The notes under the pieces: generated by a model
What the model saw: only the letters and a program-made list of their open reading frames with translations
Database searches by the model: none
Told to the model about the DNA's origin: nothing
Program-made: the position numbers and the translations under genes
In this document: in pieces, positions 6,209-14,261 of the stretch
Layout: every line of letters begins with the position of its first letter
Numbering within the stretch: position 1 is the stretch's first letter
IMG/VR virus record: IMGVR_UViG_3300048921_000300
Span: 1-52,497 of that record
Length of the DNA: 52,497 bases
Origin: a virus
Direction: 5' to 3' (one strand)

Positions 6209-6417
6209 CCGCGCTCGCGATCCGCGTCGCCCGCTGGTGGCGTGGACGGGCGGCCGTCCGGCATCGCCTCGATCTGATCGAGGCGATGGGCGATGCGACG
6301 CCGCGCATGAAGCCGCAGGGCAAGCCCGCGGACCCTCTCCGCGCTTTTGGGCAACCAGGCAAGGCAGTTTCTCATGCCGCCCAGTTAGGCGGGGAAGGGC
6401 GGCGCGATCATGGGTGA
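6205..6417 (+). CDS. Small basic early protein, uncertain strand
   Basis: 70 residues starting MTALAIRVARWWRGRAAVRH, a basic amphipathic helix, then RLDLIEAMGD and a less structured tail. Start overlaps the preceding stop (ATGA) and the stop overlaps the following start by eight bases. A competing minus-strand frame (6160-6375) exists. Function unknown. Confidence 0.42.
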   Translation: MTALAIRVARWWRGRAAVRHRLDLIEAMGDATPRMKPQGKPADPLRAFGQPGKAVSHAAQLGGEGRRDHG

Positions 6418-6835
6418 CGGTGTTCGTTTCGGTTACGATCCCATTTCGGCACAGGCGGACCTGTTCCGGCTCTATGTCGGGCCGGGGCGGCGCTTTTCCT
6501 GGGATGCGCTGGCGGACGCGACCGGCATCCCGCTCTCCACGCTCAAAAGCTATGGCCGCGAGACGGCGCCGGCGGCGATGCCGTTCCACGCCGCGCTGCG
6601 GCTGATCGCGGTATTGCCGGCCGAGGCGGGCAACATGATGCTCGCGCCGACCGGCTACAAGCTGGCGCCGATCGAGCCCGATGCGGATGATTGGAACGGC
6701 ATCGGCGCCGAGGCATCGATGCTGACCTTCGAGATTTGCGACGCGCAGCGCGACGGGCGGATCGATCATCTGGAGGCAGGGCGGCTGAGGGCGCGGACGG
6801 CGTCGTTGCTCGCCAAGGCAGCGAGCGTGCTCTGA
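6410..6835 (+). CDS. CII-like HTH transcription regulator
   Basis: 141 residues. A helix-turn-helix lies at about 28-52 (FSWDALADATGIPLSTLKSYGRE), followed by a helical region and the segment MLTFEICDAQRDGRIDHLEAGRLRARTASLLAKAA. The HTH followed by a helical oligomerisation tail, in the slot after Cro, resembles the phage CII/CP76 family that activates lysogeny promoters. Family-level assignment is by pattern and position. GGGGAAGGG about 10 bases upstream supports the ATG at 6410. Coupled to the next gene by TGATG. Confidence 0.65.
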   Translation: MGDGVRFGYDPISAQADLFRLYVGPGRRFSWDALADATGIPLSTLKSYGRETAPAAMPFHAALRLIAVLPAEAGNMMLAPTGYKLAPIEPDADDWNGIGAEASMLTFEICDAQRDGRIDHLEAGRLRARTASLLAKAASVL

Positions 6836-7584
6836 TGCAGCGCCAGGGGGGCAATCAGGGGGGAGACAGCGCCAGCGACGGACGGCCAGCGCCGGGGCGC
6901 GAAGATGCTCCGTCCGAGCTGATCGAATGGGCGCGCGGTGCCGCGCCAGGGGACGAGCTGGTCTATGCCGAGGGCGTGATCAGCGTGCGCGGCTCGGTTG
7001 CGGGGGTCCGCGCGGGCGCGCTGCAGGCGGCTGGGCTGGTCCATCTGTTCCAGACGGGGCGGCCGGGATGCCGCAACTATCATGCGCGGCGCACCTCGAA
7101 ACCGTTCGCTGAGGCGCGGCGGCTCGCCCCGCTCGCGCGTGCGGCGCAGCGGCGGGCGGAGCAGGAGACGGCGGGCGTACTGGGTGTGCTCAAGCGCGCA
7201 GCGCAGCGCGGCGAGACCTGCCCGAGCAACGGGACGATCGCGCGGATCGCGGGGCTGACCGACAAGGCCGTCGCTTCCTACCGCATCCGCTGCCTGCAGA
7301 GCGCGGGGTTGATCCAGGTCGACATGCTCCCGGCGGCGCCGTTCCGGGTGGTCACGATCATCGCGACCGGCATGTCCACCAGCGCGGGGGCGATCGAGAG
7401 CCAGCCCGATCGCGGCGGTTCCGGGGCGCCTGAACTTGGGATGCTTCCGCCCGCTTCGATCTTTCCGCCGGCTCAAATTCAGGCGCAGCCTGTCCAAACT
7501 CAGGCGCCGCCGGCGGCGCCAAAACAGCCGCGATCGCGCACGCGGGCATCGGCGGACCAGTCACCAAAAAGGGCAGAGGCATGA
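6835..7584 (+). CDS. Winged-helix DNA-binding protein (possible replication initiator or regulator)
   Basis: 249 residues from the ATG at 6835, which overlaps the CII-like stop. A first segment (about 25-90) contains VYAEGVISVRGSVAGVRAGALQAAGLVHLF, itself a possible winged helix. A clear winged helix follows at about 108-165: VLKRAAQRGETCPSNGTIARIAGLTDKAVASYRIRCLQSAGLIQ with wing FRVVTII. The C-terminal 65 residues are Pro/Gln/Ala-rich and probably disordered. The CPSN...VTII unit recurs in the protein at 12873-13421, so the two may recognise related sites. Large winged-helix proteins in this slot are often replication initiators (lambda O-like); that role is inference. Confidence 0.62.
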   Translation: MQRQGGNQGGDSASDGRPAPGREDAPSELIEWARGAAPGDELVYAEGVISVRGSVAGVRAGALQAAGLVHLFQTGRPGCRNYHARRTSKPFAEARRLAPLARAAQRRAEQETAGVLGVLKRAAQRGETCPSNGTIARIAGLTDKAVASYRIRCLQSAGLIQVDMLPAAPFRVVTIIATGMSTSAGAIESQPDRGGSGAPELGMLPPASIFPPAQIQAQPVQTQAPPAAPKQPRSRTRASADQSPKRAEA

Positions 7585-7596
7585 TGGAGAGGATCG

Positions 7597-7707
7597 ATGA
7601 GCTTCCTGGGCGGGATGATCGTGGGCGCGATGCTGATGGTGTTGGGCATGGCGGTGGCCGTGACGATCGCGGTGCTGCGTTTCGCGGCAACGGGAAGGTC
7701 GCGGTGA
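7597..7707 (+). CDS. 36-residue single-transmembrane miniprotein
   Basis: MSFLGGMIVGAMLMVLGM... a nearly all-hydrophobic helix (about 4-29) ending in a short basic tail (RFAATGRSR), so N-out/C-in by charge. GGAGAGG precedes the ATG, and the stop overlaps the next GTG start as GTGA. Codons are GC-rich at third positions. Too short for most gene callers. Function unknown; comparable phage miniproteins inhibit host membrane proteins or cell division. Confidence 0.55.
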   Translation: MSFLGGMIVGAMLMVLGMAVAVTIAVLRFAATGRSR

Positions 7708-8183
7708 TTGATTGGCTGCTCGCCCGCGCCAAGGCCGTGATGGCGGCGCGCGAGCCCGATTTCGTGATCGGCGAGCCGCAGCGCCCCTATCTGCGGCGCT
7801 GGTTCATCATCCCGCGCAATCCGCTGTGCAACATCTACCTGCACGAGATCCTGCGCTCGGATGACGATCGCGCGCTGCACGATCATCCGTGGTGGAACTT
7901 CACAATCATCCTGCGCGGCGGCTATTGCGAACATACGATCGACGCCGGGGGCATCCATCATCGCCGCTGGCGCTGGCGTGGCGATATGAAGCTGCGCTGG
8001 GCGCGTGCCGCGCACCGGCTGGACGTGCCGCGTGACGGCGGGCCATCGACCCTGACGATGTTTTTCACCGGACCACGTATCCGGGCGTGGGGTTTCCACT
8101 GTCCCGATGCCGGATGGGTTCACTGGCAGGAATTTACGAAGGCGACGGATAAGGGTCAAATTGGCCGGGGCTGCGGCGAATGA
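7704..8183 (+). CDS. Cupin-fold phage protein
   Basis: 159 residues from GTG 7704 (GGGAAGG five bases upstream; GTGA overlap with the miniprotein). The central part has IYLHEILRSDDDRALHDHPWWNFTIILRGGY, with later HRLDVPRDGG and WGFHCPDAGWVHW. The H-x-H pair in a strand, followed by G-G-Y and a later His, matches a double-stranded beta-helix (cupin) metal site. Related proteins are frequent among phage early genes with no known substrate. The long arginine-rich frame upstream (from 7581) is a read-through of the previous region. Confidence 0.65.
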   Translation: MIDWLLARAKAVMAAREPDFVIGEPQRPYLRRWFIIPRNPLCNIYLHEILRSDDDRALHDHPWWNFTIILRGGYCEHTIDAGGIHHRRWRWRGDMKLRWARAAHRLDVPRDGGPSTLTMFFTGPRIRAWGFHCPDAGWVHWQEFTKATDKGQIGRGCGE

Positions 8184-8767
8184 GCAGCGTCATGAAGAGC
8201 GGCGTCGTCATCTCCACCAAGGAGACGGCCGGCACCTATGATGCGCTCGAAACCGCGAAGCCCGGCGAGCCGATCTTCGTGCTGCAGGGCGGCGACATGT
8301 TCGCGCCGGCGACGGTGCAGCATTGGGCCGATCTGGCGCGGCGGGCCGGCATGGCCGAGACCGACCAGGCCAAGGCGGTCAGGTTGCTGGAAAAGGCCTC
8401 GGCGGCGGAGATCGTCGGATGGACGATGCGGGCCTATCAGCGCGGCGAGGAGAGCGGGCAGGCGCAGGCCGAAAAGCGCGTTTCCTCCCAGGATGGGGTG
8501 ACGCTCGCCGACAATCAGGCCACGCAGCAGATGGTCGCCGCCACCGCCAAGCTCCACAATGCGGCGGCGCTGATCGAGGATGTGCGCGAGATGTTCACCA
8601 CCGCGCCTGCGGATGGGGTGAACGTCGCCCTGCGCGACGACATGGTCAAGACGTTGGGCGGCGTTCGTGATTTCGTCAACGACCTCGCCGCCGAGATCAA
8701 CCCGCGGAAGCCGCGCGAGGAGGTTCTCAACCAAGCCAGGATGGAGGCCGTGCATGTCACGAAGTGA
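8180..8767 (+). CDS. Hypothetical phage early protein
   Basis: 195 residues starting at an ATGA overlap. N-terminal half: YDALETAKPGEPIFVLQGGDMFAPATVQHWADLARRAGM, then a helical LLEKASAAEIVGWTMRAYQRGEE; the C-terminal half is a predicted helical bundle (ATAKLHNAAALIEDVREM...VRDFVNDLAAEINPRK). The N-terminal pattern recurs in uncharacterised phage proteins near replication genes, but I know of no activity. Overlaps the next gene by 14 bases. Confidence 0.6.
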   Translation: MSSVMKSGVVISTKETAGTYDALETAKPGEPIFVLQGGDMFAPATVQHWADLARRAGMAETDQAKAVRLLEKASAAEIVGWTMRAYQRGEESGQAQAEKRVSSQDGVTLADNQATQQMVAATAKLHNAAALIEDVREMFTTAPADGVNVALRDDMVKTLGGVRDFVNDLAAEINPRKPREEVLNQARMEAVHVTK

Positions 8768-8942
8768 TCCCGCTCGAAAAATTGCGCACCAGAAGAAAAT
8801 GGCCGGGAAGAATCGGCGCCGCGAGGAGGCATACTACTTTCGTGGCAATGCCGTTTATGATGATCGCGCCAACAGCAGCCCAATTTATCGCAAGGGCATT
8901 TGGCCACGACGCAAGGTCGCCGCTCCCGGAAGAATGGGCTGA
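8754..8942 (+). CDS. Small basic protein before the clamp gene
   Basis: 62 residues from the ATG at 8754, with GGAGG seven bases upstream, starting MSRSDPARKIAHQKKMAGKNRRREE. Strongly basic with an aromatic patch (AYYFRGNAVYDD), so nucleic-acid binding is plausible. Stop and next start are joined as TGATG. No homologous family recognised. Confidence 0.55.
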   Translation: MSRSDPARKIAHQKKMAGKNRRREEAYYFRGNAVYDDRANSSPIYRKGIWPRRKVAAPGRMG

Positions 8943-10078
8943 TGGCGCGATCCGATCCCGCCGAAATGCAGCTGAGCCTCTCCGGCGATGCGCTGCGCAA
9001 GGCGCTGGCGCATGCGCAGAATGTGATCGACCGCGCCAAGAAGATCCCGATCCTCGGCCATGTGCTGCTGACCGCACTGGACGAAGGCGTGCTGGTGATC
9101 AGCGCCAACAATCTCGACATGCAGATCAGCGAAGCGGTCTCCGCCGAGGTGGCGCAGGCCGGGGCGATCACCGCCGACGGCCAGCTGCTTTACGAGATCG
9201 CGCGCAAACTGCCTGCCGGTCAGCAGGTGACCATGACGCTCGCCGACGGGCGGCTCGGCGTCTCCGCCGGCCGCGCGCGCTCCAAATTGCCGACGCTGCC
9301 GGTCAGCGATTTCCCGCTGATCCGCATGGATGCACCATCAGCCAGCTTTGAGCTCCCCGCCAAGGCGCTGGCGCGGGCGATCGGGCAGGTGCGTTTCGCG
9401 ATCGGCGACCAGCCGGCGCGGCCCTATCTCAGCGGCATCTACATCCATGCGGCGGCGGACGGGCTGCGGCTGGCGGCGACGGACAGCCTGCGGCTGGCGG
9501 CGACCCGGATCGATCTGCCCGAGGGGGCGGAGAAGCTAAAGGGGGCGATCCTGCCCGCGAAGTTCATCGCAGAGCTGGCGCGGCTATTGGGCGAGCAGGA
9601 GGACTCCACGGCGACGCTCGCCTTGTCTGACCGGCTGGTGACCGCCTCGCTCGACGATATCACGCTCACCGGCAAGCTGATCGAGGGGAATTATCCGCAA
9701 TATGAGCGGATCATCCCCCAGGCCAACACCCATGTCATTGTGGCGGACGCGGATGCGCTGGCGGACGCGGTCGATCGGGTCGCGACGGTTTCGGCCGACA
9801 AGGTGCGGACGATGCGGCTGGCGGTCGAGGGCGCGCAGATCGCGCTTTCAGCGCAGTCGTTCGAGCATGGCGCGATGACCGACGAGCTCGACTGCGAGCA
9901 TGAGGGCGATGCCTTCTCGGTCTTCTTCAACAGCAAGCATCTGATCGAGCAGCTGCGCCTGATCGACGGCGCCGCGACGATCGCGTTCGGCGACAAAGCC
10001 GGCGAGGCCGCGCTGTTCACCACATCGGCCGCACCCGAGGCGAAATGGGTGCTCGGCACGCTCGGAAAGGAAGGCTGA
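8942..10078 (+). CDS. dnaN: DNA polymerase III beta subunit (phage-encoded sliding clamp)
   Basis: 378 residues, the usual length of bacterial beta clamps, from the ATG at 8942. Three successive DnaN domains are visible: about 8-128 (IPILGHVLLTALDEGVLVISANNLDMQI), 135-255 (RPYLSGIYIHAAADGLRLAATDSLRLAA) and 258-378 (ISAKVRTMRLAVEGAQIAL-like, then the C-terminal strand). The ring tethers DNA polymerase to DNA. No polymerase gene other than the primase-polymerase is present in the window, so this clamp probably serves host polymerase III or the phage primase-polymerase. Tightly coupled to both neighbours. Confidence 0.93.
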   Translation: MARSDPAEMQLSLSGDALRKALAHAQNVIDRAKKIPILGHVLLTALDEGVLVISANNLDMQISEAVSAEVAQAGAITADGQLLYEIARKLPAGQQVTMTLADGRLGVSAGRARSKLPTLPVSDFPLIRMDAPSASFELPAKALARAIGQVRFAIGDQPARPYLSGIYIHAAADGLRLAATDSLRLAATRIDLPEGAEKLKGAILPAKFIAELARLLGEQEDSTATLALSDRLVTASLDDITLTGKLIEGNYPQYERIIPQANTHVIVADADALADAVDRVATVSADKVRTMRLAVEGAQIALSAQSFEHGAMTDELDCEHEGDAFSVFFNSKHLIEQLRLIDGAATIAFGDKAGEAALFTTSAAPEAKWVLGTLGKEG

Positions 10079-10287
10079 TGCTTCGTGAACTGGCGAAAGC
10101 GATCGCGCTTGGCGATCTGGCGGAAGCGGCGCTGATCCTCGACGTCGCCGCGCGGGACAGCGTCGGCAAGAGGGCGGCCATTCAGCGCGGGCGGCATGAT
10201 GCCCATTGCGAGCGTCAGCGCGAAGCCGCGCGGGCACGGCCGCAGCCGTCCGCGATCGATCCGCGCGTCGAGGTGGACGCGCGATGA
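10078..10287 (+). CDS. Small protein between clamp and helicase genes
   Basis: 69 residues, start overlapping the clamp stop (TGATG) and stop overlapping the helicase start (ATGA). An N-terminal helix MLRELAKAIALGDLAEAALILDVAARD is followed by a basic tail with HDAHCERQREAARAR. Possibly a clamp- or helicase-associated peptide by position only; no known family. Confidence 0.5.
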   Translation: MLRELAKAIALGDLAEAALILDVAARDSVGKRAAIQRGRHDAHCERQREAARARPQPSAIDPRVEVDAR

Positions 10288-11681
10288 GCGACGCCTATCG
10301 GGCCTTTCTTGCGCGCAAGGCGATCGTCGATCCGCCGACGGGGATGGACCCGACTGGCGTCAATCTGCCGGAGGCGATGTTTCTATTTCAGCGAGACATC
10401 GCGCGATGGGGGTTACGGCGCGGACGTGCGGCACTGTTTGCCGGGACCGGGCTCGGCAAGACACTGATAGAACTTGGCTGGGGCACGCCTGTGGTTCGCG
10501 AGACGCGCAGGCCGTTGCTGCATCTGGGTCCACTGGCGGTTTCACAGCAGATCGTGCGCGAGGCTCAGAAGTTCGGGATCAGGGCGCGGCTGATTGACCG
10601 CCCCGGCGACGAATGGCCGAACGAAATCACGATTACGAATTATCAAAAGCTTGACCGTTTTGACATCAAACGCTGCGGCGGGGTCACCCTGGATGAATCG
10701 AGCATCCTCAAATCGACCGACGGCCATTATCGCAGCGCGCTGATCGCGGCCTGCAGCCAGATCCCGTTCCGGCTCGCGGCGACCGCGACGCCCGCGCCGA
10801 ACGACTATATGGAGCTGGGCAACCATGCCGAGTTCCTCGGCGTGATGTCCTATACCGACATGCTCGCCACCTTCTTCGTCCATGATGGCGGCGACACGCG
10901 CAAGTGGCGGCTGAAAGGCCATGCCGAGGATGAGTTCTGGAAATGGATGGCGAGCTGGGCGGTATCGCTGCGCAAGCCGTCCGACCTCGGCTATGCCGAT
11001 GACGGCTACGACCTGCCGCCGCTCCAGATCCACGAGCATATCGTGCCGGTGGATTATGCGCCGAGCCTGGCCACCGGATCGCTGTTTCCGCTGGAGGCGG
11101 TGACCCTCTCGGAGCGGCTGGCGGCGCGCCGCGATACGATCGGCGCGCGGGTGCGCCAAGCGATCGACGTGACGCCGACCGACCGCCCGTTCGTCTGGTG
11201 GTGCAACCTCAACGAGGAGAGCGCGGCGGTGGCGGCCGGTATCTCCGGCGCGGTCGAGGTGCGCGGCAGCGAAAAAGACAGCGTCAAGGAGCGCAAGCTG
11301 ATCGATTTCAGCGAGGGGCGCATCCGCGTGCTGGTCACCAAGCCGTCGATCGCGGGCTTCGGGATGAACTGGCAGCATTGCGCCGATACCGGCTTCGTCG
11401 GGCTCAACGACAGCTTCGAGCAATATTATCAGGCGATCCGGCGCTTCTGGCGGTTCGGCCAGACGAAGCCGGTCAACGCCCATGTGATCGCGGCCGAGAC
11501 CGAGGGCGCGACCGTCGCCAATATCCGCCGCAAGGAGGCCGATGCCGAAAGGATGGCGGCGGCGATGGTGCGTCACATGGCCGATCTTTCGTTGGCGCAA
11601 GTGCGGGGCCTAGCGCGGACCGTGCCCGACTATAATCCGAGCGTGCCGGTCGCGATCCCGAGCTGGCTGGAGGCGGCATGA
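10284..11681 (+). CDS. SNF2/DEAD-like superfamily 2 helicase
   Basis: 465 residues from the ATG at 10284. Walker A AGTGLGKT (53-60), motif II DESS (137-140), motif III-like ATATPAPND (166-174) and a motif VI-like arginine-rich QAIRRFWRFGQ (383-393) mark a two-domain SF2 ATPase. The compact SNF2-like type with an LDESS box is common in phages, often directly followed by a DNA methyltransferase as here. Likely a DNA translocase/helicase in replication or anti-restriction; the exact substrate is unknown. The frame upstream to 10206 reads the previous gene and is excluded. Confidence 0.85.
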   Translation: MSDAYRAFLARKAIVDPPTGMDPTGVNLPEAMFLFQRDIARWGLRRGRAALFAGTGLGKTLIELGWGTPVVRETRRPLLHLGPLAVSQQIVREAQKFGIRARLIDRPGDEWPNEITITNYQKLDRFDIKRCGGVTLDESSILKSTDGHYRSALIAACSQIPFRLAATATPAPNDYMELGNHAEFLGVMSYTDMLATFFVHDGGDTRKWRLKGHAEDEFWKWMASWAVSLRKPSDLGYADDGYDLPPLQIHEHIVPVDYAPSLATGSLFPLEAVTLSERLAARRDTIGARVRQAIDVTPTDRPFVWWCNLNEESAAVAAGISGAVEVRGSEKDSVKERKLIDFSEGRIRVLVTKPSIAGFGMNWQHCADTGFVGLNDSFEQYYQAIRRFWRFGQTKPVNAHVIAAETEGATVANIRRKEADAERMAAAMVRHMADLSLAQVRGLARTVPDYNPSVPVAIPSWLEAA

Positions 11682-11908
11682 TGGATGTGACGTACAAATG
11701 CGCCTGCATGTCGAAAGAGGCGACAGTCGTCGTGCCTGATCGCCATCCAAAAGGCGACCTCATGGAGTGGATGGAGCTCGTTCAGCACTGCATCGGCGTT
11801 GATCATCGGGCGCGCTCGCCGATCTGCGTGGCGACTGCGATGGAATATGCAAAAATTCCCTTCGACGAGGCAGCGCCTGGGCTTGGCATGAAGGCAACCA
11901 AGCAGTGA
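11678..11908 (+). CDS. Hypothetical protein between helicase and methyltransferase
   Basis: 76 residues, overlapping both neighbours by four bases. It starts MMDVTYKCACMSKEATVVVPDRHPKGDLMEWME. Cys pair C-x-C near the N terminus and HCIGVDHRARSPIC later could ligate a metal. No family recognised. Its insertion between helicase and methyltransferase suggests co-function with them. Confidence 0.55.
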   Translation: MMDVTYKCACMSKEATVVVPDRHPKGDLMEWMELVQHCIGVDHRARSPICVATAMEYAKIPFDEAAPGLGMKATKQ

Positions 11909-12873
11909 CGATCCAGGTTGTCGACCAAGTCATCACCGACCGATATGCGCTGTACCAGGGCGATGCCTGCGAGTTGATCCGCGCGATCCCCGAGGGCAGC
12001 GTGCATTATGGGCTGCACTCGCCGCCGTTCGAGGGGCTGTACAAATTCTCCAACTATGATCGCGACATCTCGAACAATGACGGCGCCGCTTTCTGGGAGC
12101 ATTATGGCTATCTGATCGCCGAGCTGCTGCGCGTCACCATGAAGGGGCGGTTGCACTCGGTCCATGTCATGCAGTTGCCGACATCCAAGATCCGCCACGG
12201 CCATATCGGCATGCGCGATTTCCGGGGCGAGGTGATCCGTGCCTATGAGGCGGCGGGCTGGATCTTCCACAGCGAGGTCTGCATCTGGAAAGATCCGGTG
12301 GTGGCGCAGCAGCGCACCAAATCGATCCGCCTGCTGCACAAGCAGGTGGTGAAGGATTCGACGCTCTCGGGACAGGGACTCGCCGATTACATTGTCAGCT
12401 TCCGCAAGCCCGGCGACAATCCCGAGCCGGTTTCGGGCTGCTTCGACGCCTATGTCGGCGAGGGCGATGGGCCGGATTTCTCCAAATACACCACCGCGAG
12501 CGACGGGCGGAACTGGTATTCGATCGAGGTGTGGCAGCGCTACGCCTCACCGGTGTGGATGGACATCAACCAAACGCGCACGCTGCAGTACCGGTCCGCG
12601 CGCGACGCCAAGGACGAGCAGCATATCAGCCCGCTCCAGCTCGACGTGATCGAGCGCTGCATCGATCTGTGGAGCAACCCCGGCGATACCGTGCTGACGC
12701 CGTTTCTCGGCATCGGCAGCGAGGTGTGGGGCGCTGTCCGGATGGGGCGGCGCGGCATCGGCTTCGAGCTGAAGCCAAGCTATTTCGGGCAGGCGGTGCG
12801 CAATCTTGCCGCGGTCGAAACCGGCGCGGCCGAAGATTTGTTCAGCGGCGCCGACGCGACGGAGGCGGCGTGA
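11905..12873 (+). CDS. Phage DNA methyltransferase (class beta, N4-cytosine/N6-adenine type)
   Basis: 322 residues, GTG start at 11905. The catalytic motif IV is SPPF (39-42), near the N terminus; the SAM-binding motif I FLGIGS (267-272, preceded by LTP) is near the C terminus. This order is that of class beta amino-methyltransferases; SPPF favours N4-cytosine but does not prove it. The usual acidic D-P of motif I is T-P here. No cognate restriction enzyme is nearby, so self-protection against host restriction or a regulatory role is likely. The target-recognition region is the middle 100-240. Confidence 0.85.
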   Translation: MTIQVVDQVITDRYALYQGDACELIRAIPEGSVHYGLHSPPFEGLYKFSNYDRDISNNDGAAFWEHYGYLIAELLRVTMKGRLHSVHVMQLPTSKIRHGHIGMRDFRGEVIRAYEAAGWIFHSEVCIWKDPVVAQQRTKSIRLLHKQVVKDSTLSGQGLADYIVSFRKPGDNPEPVSGCFDAYVGEGDGPDFSKYTTASDGRNWYSIEVWQRYASPVWMDINQTRTLQYRSARDAKDEQHISPLQLDVIERCIDLWSNPGDTVLTPFLGIGSEVWGAVRMGRRGIGFELKPSYFGQAVRNLAAVETGAAEDLFSGADATEAA

Positions 12874-13421
12874 TGGGGCGGCGGGTGATCGGGATCGCCA
12901 CGCTCGATGCGCTTTACCGATGGCTGTGCGAATGCGCGGCGGCGGGGGAGGCTTGCCCGAGCAACCAGGACATCGCCAACCGCTTCGGCATGCGCGGGGC
13001 TTCGGCCGCCGCCGAGGCGATGACCGCGCTGGTCAAGTCGGGGCGGATCAGGCGCGAGATCGTGCGGCGCAAGACGCGGATCGTCACCATCATCGACAGT
13101 GGCGCGCGGCTGATCTCGGGCGTGCCGGGCATGCAGGAGGGCGACACTATGGGGAAACGCAAAACCAACCCGTTTCGAAGCGAGCAGGGCTATGCCTTCA
13201 TGCGCGAGGCCGGGCCGATCTATGGCGACGTGGTGGCGGATCGCGCCGCCGCCGAGCATGGATCGCGGAAGCTGCTCGCGGCGCTGCTGCGCTACGGCGC
13301 GCCGCGCGGCGGCCTGCCCGGCCTGCCGCACGATCGCTTCGCCGTCGCCTGCCTCGCGCATGGGATCGCAATCGTGCGCCAGCCGGATGTTCCGGCGCGC
13401 CAGGGAAGGAAAGCGGCATGA
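12873..13421 (+). CDS. Winged-helix DNA-binding protein
   Basis: 182 residues. The winged helix is at about 7-65 (ALYRWLCECAAAGEACPSNQDIANRFGMRGASAAAEAMTALVKSGRIR, wing RIVTII). A second domain begins near residue 91 (MGKRKTNPFRSEQGYAF), contains RKLLAALLRYGAPRGGLPGLPHDRFAVACLAHGI, and ends with an unstructured tail. The internal ATG at about 13149 could start a shorter product. The first domain matches the CPSN unit of the 6835-7584 protein. Start overlaps the methyltransferase stop (TGATG). Confidence 0.62.
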   Translation: MGRRVIGIATLDALYRWLCECAAAGEACPSNQDIANRFGMRGASAAAEAMTALVKSGRIRREIVRRKTRIVTIIDSGARLISGVPGMQEGDTMGKRKTNPFRSEQGYAFMREAGPIYGDVVADRAAAEHGSRKLLAALLRYGAPRGGLPGLPHDRFAVACLAHGIAIVRQPDVPARQGRKAA

Positions 13422-13756
13422 ACACCGTGATAATTTGCGGGCCGATGGCTTGCGGGAAAACACGCAATAGCGGCCATCTAATGAAGATGTTTGGCGCGCG
13501 CGCGGTTGTCGATGATTGGGACGCGCGTCGTCACTGTCTGGAACCGGGCTGCGTTCACCTCACCTCCGATCCGCCCGACGTGGTGCGAAAGTCGGAGATG
13601 ATGTGCAGGATCGTCAATTTCGCCGATCTCAACCTGCCCGCCGCAGCCGAAAAGGCTGATCCCGAAGCATTCCGACGTCCACAGTCGAAGCGTTTTTCGT
13701 CGCATGAGCTCTCACGGCGCCCCTTTTTCCGCGAACCGGTTCAGCAGCCATGCTGA
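13418..13756 (+). CDS. Small P-loop protein
   Basis: 112 residues from the ATG at 13418 (GGGAAGGAA upstream, ATGA overlap). It opens MNTVIICGPMACGKTRNSGHL, where GPMACGKT is a Walker A nucleotide-binding loop, followed by a strand VVDDWD that could supply Walker B. The size is close to small AAA/kinase-like phage proteins. The C-terminal 40 residues are basic and unstructured and overlap the SSB start by seven bases. Activity unknown. Confidence 0.6.
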   Translation: MNTVIICGPMACGKTRNSGHLMKMFGARAVVDDWDARRHCLEPGCVHLTSDPPDVVRKSEMMCRIVNFADLNLPAAAEKADPEAFRRPQSKRFSSHELSRRPFFREPVQQPC

Positions 13757-14247
13757 ACCGAGCCACGATCATCGGCCATCTTGGCGCCGATCCCGAGAGC
13801 CGTTCGATGCAGAATGGCGGCAAGGTGGTGACGCTGCGGATCGCCACCAGCGAGCGGTGGAAAGACCGCAACAGCGGCGAGAAGATGGAGCGCACCGAAT
13901 GGCACACGGTGACGATCTTCAACGAGGCGCTGGGCGAGACCGCAGCCAAATATTTGCGCAAGGGCAGTAAATGCCTGGTCGAGGGCATGCTGCAGACGCG
14001 CAAGTGGCAGCATCAGGATGGCGGCGATCGCTGGTCGACCGAGATCGTGCTCAAGAATTTCGATGCCAAGTTGGTGCTGCTCGACCGCGCCGAAGGCGGC
14101 GGGCGCAATTATGAGGATCATCTGAGCGGGAAGCCGCGTGATGGCGGCGGCGGGCGCGGCGGTAGCCAGGGCATGGACGATCGCACGCGCAGCGCCTTTG
14201 GCAGTGATCCCTTCGCGAGCGATCTGGATGACGACGTTCCATTTTAA
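13750..14247 (+). CDS. ssb: Single-stranded DNA-binding protein
   Basis: 165 residues. N-terminal OB fold (about 1-110): MLNRATIIGHLGADPE, VVTLRIATSERWKDRNSGEK, TEWHTVTIFNEAL, AAKYLRKGSKCLVEG and WSTEIVLKNFDAKLVLL are classic SSB strands. A Gly-rich linker follows, then the acidic tip DLDDDVPF that in bacterial SSBs recruits partner proteins. Overlaps the P-loop gene. It should coat single strands at the phage fork. Confidence 0.95.
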   Translation: MLNRATIIGHLGADPESRSMQNGGKVVTLRIATSERWKDRNSGEKMERTEWHTVTIFNEALGETAAKYLRKGSKCLVEGMLQTRKWQHQDGGDRWSTEIVLKNFDAKLVLLDRAEGGGRNYEDHLSGKPRDGGGGRGGSQGMDDRTRSAFGSDPFASDLDDDVPF

Positions 14248-14261
14248 ATCAGGAGATTAGC

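Noticed and set aside
5933-6375. Minus-strand frames 6160-6375 and 5933-6163 as genes
   Set aside because: They compete with a plus-strand chain of ATGA overlaps continuing from cro to the CII-like gene, and would lie convergent into cro with no visible promoter. Kept as an open question in the findings rather than as features.
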